Part shown: positions 61,826 to 64,000 of the stretch, piece by piece | How positions within the stretch are numbered: position 1 is the first letter of the stretch | Layout: every line of letters begins with the position of its first letter | NCBI GenBank assembly: GCA_963920665.1 | Contig: OY987269.1 | Span: 14,758,501-14,822,500 of the forward strand | Length of the DNA stretch: 64,000 nt | Direction of reading: 5' to 3' | Source: Straminergon stramineum | Lineage: Eukaryota > Streptophyta > Bryopsida > Hypnales > Calliergonaceae | Position numbers and translations under genes: made by a program | The notes under the pieces: generated by a model | Database searches by the model: none | Told to the model about the DNA's origin: nothing | The model's input: the letters and a program-made list of their open reading frames with translations, nothing else

Positions 61826-64000
61826 ATGGAGTTAGCGATGGCGGTGAAGCCGTTCGTGTGTTTGCAGCCACGCTTGAGCTCGGTGGCTGTGTTGGGGAAG
61901 CCGTCGGTGTTCACGGGCTTGCCACTTGGTGCCTGCCCACTGAGTCAGGTAATTTTGGGTTGCACACGAATTTGCATTGTGTTTTGTTGGGAATGGATGG
62001 ATGTGAGGGTTTAAGTCTGGGTTGTAATCGATTTGGTTGTAGGAAAATCAGGTTACGGATGTGAGAAGGAGGTGTGGCCAACTGAGGATTGTTGCGAATG
62101 CGATCTCGACGTCAACTGCCAAAGGATCAGCTCCTGCACCTCCGAAACAGGTAGTTAGAGTAATTCCTAGGTTTGATTGGAGCATTTTGGAGAGTTTTTG
62201 CATTTGGGGTGTCTCGTTTCAGGGTATTGGTGAGGGTGAACTAGAGGAATTTTGTGAGCTCTCTTCCTTCTGGGGAGATTCAGAGTGTGACTTTGAACCT
62301 GTGTAGGAGACGGATGTAAGAGTACAGAGAATCACCGATGATACGTGCAGCTTGCGAAGTTGCAGCTTGGAGCGTTTGAAATTTGAGGTTGGTTTTCCTT
62401 TTCTCTCTTTGGGAACGAGTGAAACTGTAGGAGAAGTCACATTCGGTATGCGCACCTATGATCGTCACTAATTACAACTGAGCATAGTTCCTATTATTAA
62501 ACAAAAATGATTTCTATTAGATTTTATTGGCAACTGATAGAGGATTCCAACGCACTTTAGTTTGCATTATTTGGACAGAGTAAATTTTATTGCAACTGAT
62601 AGAGGATTCCAATGCACTTTAGTATGCATTATTTGGACAGAGTAAGAATGTTTCAAAGTATTATGTTTCGAAGTATTGTCTGTAGGTGTACCTAAAACTC
62701 GACATTAGGCTCTCCTCGTGTTCTGATTGTGTACATCTTGTGTAATCAATACCTAGAAAAGTGAAACTTTTGGGAACATTCCAAATGTAGGTGTCACATT
62801 CTGGGCAGTGTTGATTATGGGTGTACATACCTTAGTACACCTGGCTCTCTTTAATTGAATTCCCTGGTGTGGTAAAAATTGCAATGAAATCGTTTGACTG
62901 TGTGACTGGTTTGTGTTACAATCAAGAATAATGTGCCCAAGTGTGCAGTGTGTTTGGAGATGTTGTTGTATTGAGAAGATCATATTGAAAAGGTCTGAGT
63001 TTGTGTAATTGAGGCTATCACAACTTGGACATTTTGAGTGTGGAGTGAGATTTTTAATTGATGTTCGGACCTGTGAAACAGATTGAATATGGACTTAAAC
63101 GTGGAACAACTGATAACTCATACCTTATTAAGGGAGGGACCCATACCGCGTTGATAGATATTCCGGACCAAGCATTTTCCAAAGGTTTTGTGGAAACTTT
63201 AAAGTCCACGATTGCTCTCAAAGACTTGAGCTACTTGATTATTAGCCACCTCAGTCCCAAGCGCATGGAAAGTTTGACTTGTTTGGCGGAGGCTTTACCT
63301 GAAAACGGTACGTATAATTTAATTTTGTGTCCCGTTCTTCTGTGTTTCAGTTTTTGTGTCCGTGCTATTCAGAAGTCTAGATTCTCACATGACACATGAA
63401 TTGCACATCGAGTGGCCTTGCAGGTAGCCCTGTTGAAATTTTCTGTTCCAATCCGGCTGCGCAACAATTGAAAAGCTCCCTTCCTGGTGACCTCTTAGAA
63501 AAATATTATAAAATCACGGTCGTGAAGGGAGACGATTGCCTAGATCTTGGAGGAGGTGCGTATATATTTAATCACGATCGTGTGTAAGTTCTTTTGGATT
63601 TTTGGATAAGTATATCGTTGCTTTGGATTCGAGCATCGGAGCTTCGAGGTCTTTGGGTTAAAAGTTTATGACTGTTTTGACAGTTTGTAATTAGCCATTA
63701 ATTGTGCTTCTGGTGAAAGCAGGACACAAGTTGCAGTTTATTCTGACTCCCACTCCGAGATGGCCTGATAGCATGTGCATATATGATCCTGCTAATCAAC
63801 TTCTCTTCACCAACAAGCTCTTCAGGTTTCAATGGCTTCCTACCTTCTTCTCTTCATCCATCACATTCTTAGTGTGAACCAAAATAAAACCTGCTTGAAG
63901 CTATATTCAGTTGGTTTTCGAAAGCCTAGGAAGTTCTTGTATGGATGTAAATAATGCCTTTTATAATTCTGGTTGCACTATCCAAGGAGATGGAGATGCT
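61826..64000 (+). CDS. FLVA: Chloroplast flavodiiron protein FLVA, 5' part
   Basis: Exons 61826-61948, 62043-62150, 62307-62387, 63082-63307, 63424-63555 and 63723-63825 join in frame; the rest lies beyond the window. Residues 1 to about 70 form a Ser/Arg-rich plastid transit peptide with few acidic residues. The metallo-beta-lactamase-like domain begins with RLKFEIEYGLKRGTTDNSYL and continues IKGGTHTALIDIPD, YLIISHLSPKRMESL and VEIFCSNPAA. FLVA and FLVB proteins form a complex that reduces O2 to water with electrons from the acceptor side of photosystem I, protecting it in fluctuating light. In classical flavodiiron proteins the segment here reading SHLSPKR carries H-x-E-x-D-H iron ligands. 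In this copy Glu and Asp are replaced, as is typical of the Flv1/FLVA branch rather than Flv3/FLVB. The next exon could not be placed before the window end. Confidence 0.9.

Overview
The window is nuclear DNA of a land plant or close relative. It has spliced genes with GT-AG introns, GC-richer exons in an AT-rich background, and long stretches of transposon debris. The right end carries a class-C flavodiiron gene of the FLVA type. That family is known from cyanobacteria, algae, bryophytes, lycophytes, ferns and gymnosperms but not from flowering plants, so the source is most likely a non-flowering plant. I cannot name the species.

Layout: (1) 1-3.2 kb, 3' part of a VTT/DedA (TVP38/TMEM64-like) membrane protein gene (+). 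(2) 4.3-7.7 kb, a small DnaJ-type zinc-finger gene (-) between two different tandem-repeat blocks. (3) 9.9-13.6 kb, a decayed Mutator-like (MULE) transposase (-). (4) 18.8-24.05 kb, a decayed multi-exon gene (+) whose 3' half looks like a permuted DNA N4/N6 methylase. (5) 28.5-30.4 kb, a one-exon gene with a HicB-antitoxin-like domain and a small membrane-protein gene (+). (6) 30.4-40.7 kb, no genes; satellites, a foldback element, and short TTAA-flanked elements with piggyBac-like ends, one split by a SINE-like insertion. (7) 40.7-47.9 kb, a GC-rich leader region, two more tandem-repeat blocks, and a three-exon type II membrane protein of the DUF7796 kind (+). (8) 52.0-53.5 kb, tRNA-dihydrouridine synthase 2 (+). 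(9) 54.8-55.2 kb, a relic of an alkaline/neutral invertase (-). (10) 57.35-57.69 kb, ribosomal protein eL36 (-). (11) 57.9-61.8 kb, MITEs and AT-rich spacer. (12) 61.8-64 kb, the 5' part of a plastid FLVA gene (+).

The intact genes are unrelated housekeeping or plastid functions and form no pathway cluster. The most unusual items are the methylase-like degenerate gene, the HicB-like plant protein, the TTAA elements, and the matched MITE pair (188 bp each, TA target sites). Exon limits were set by eye from reading frame and splice consensus.
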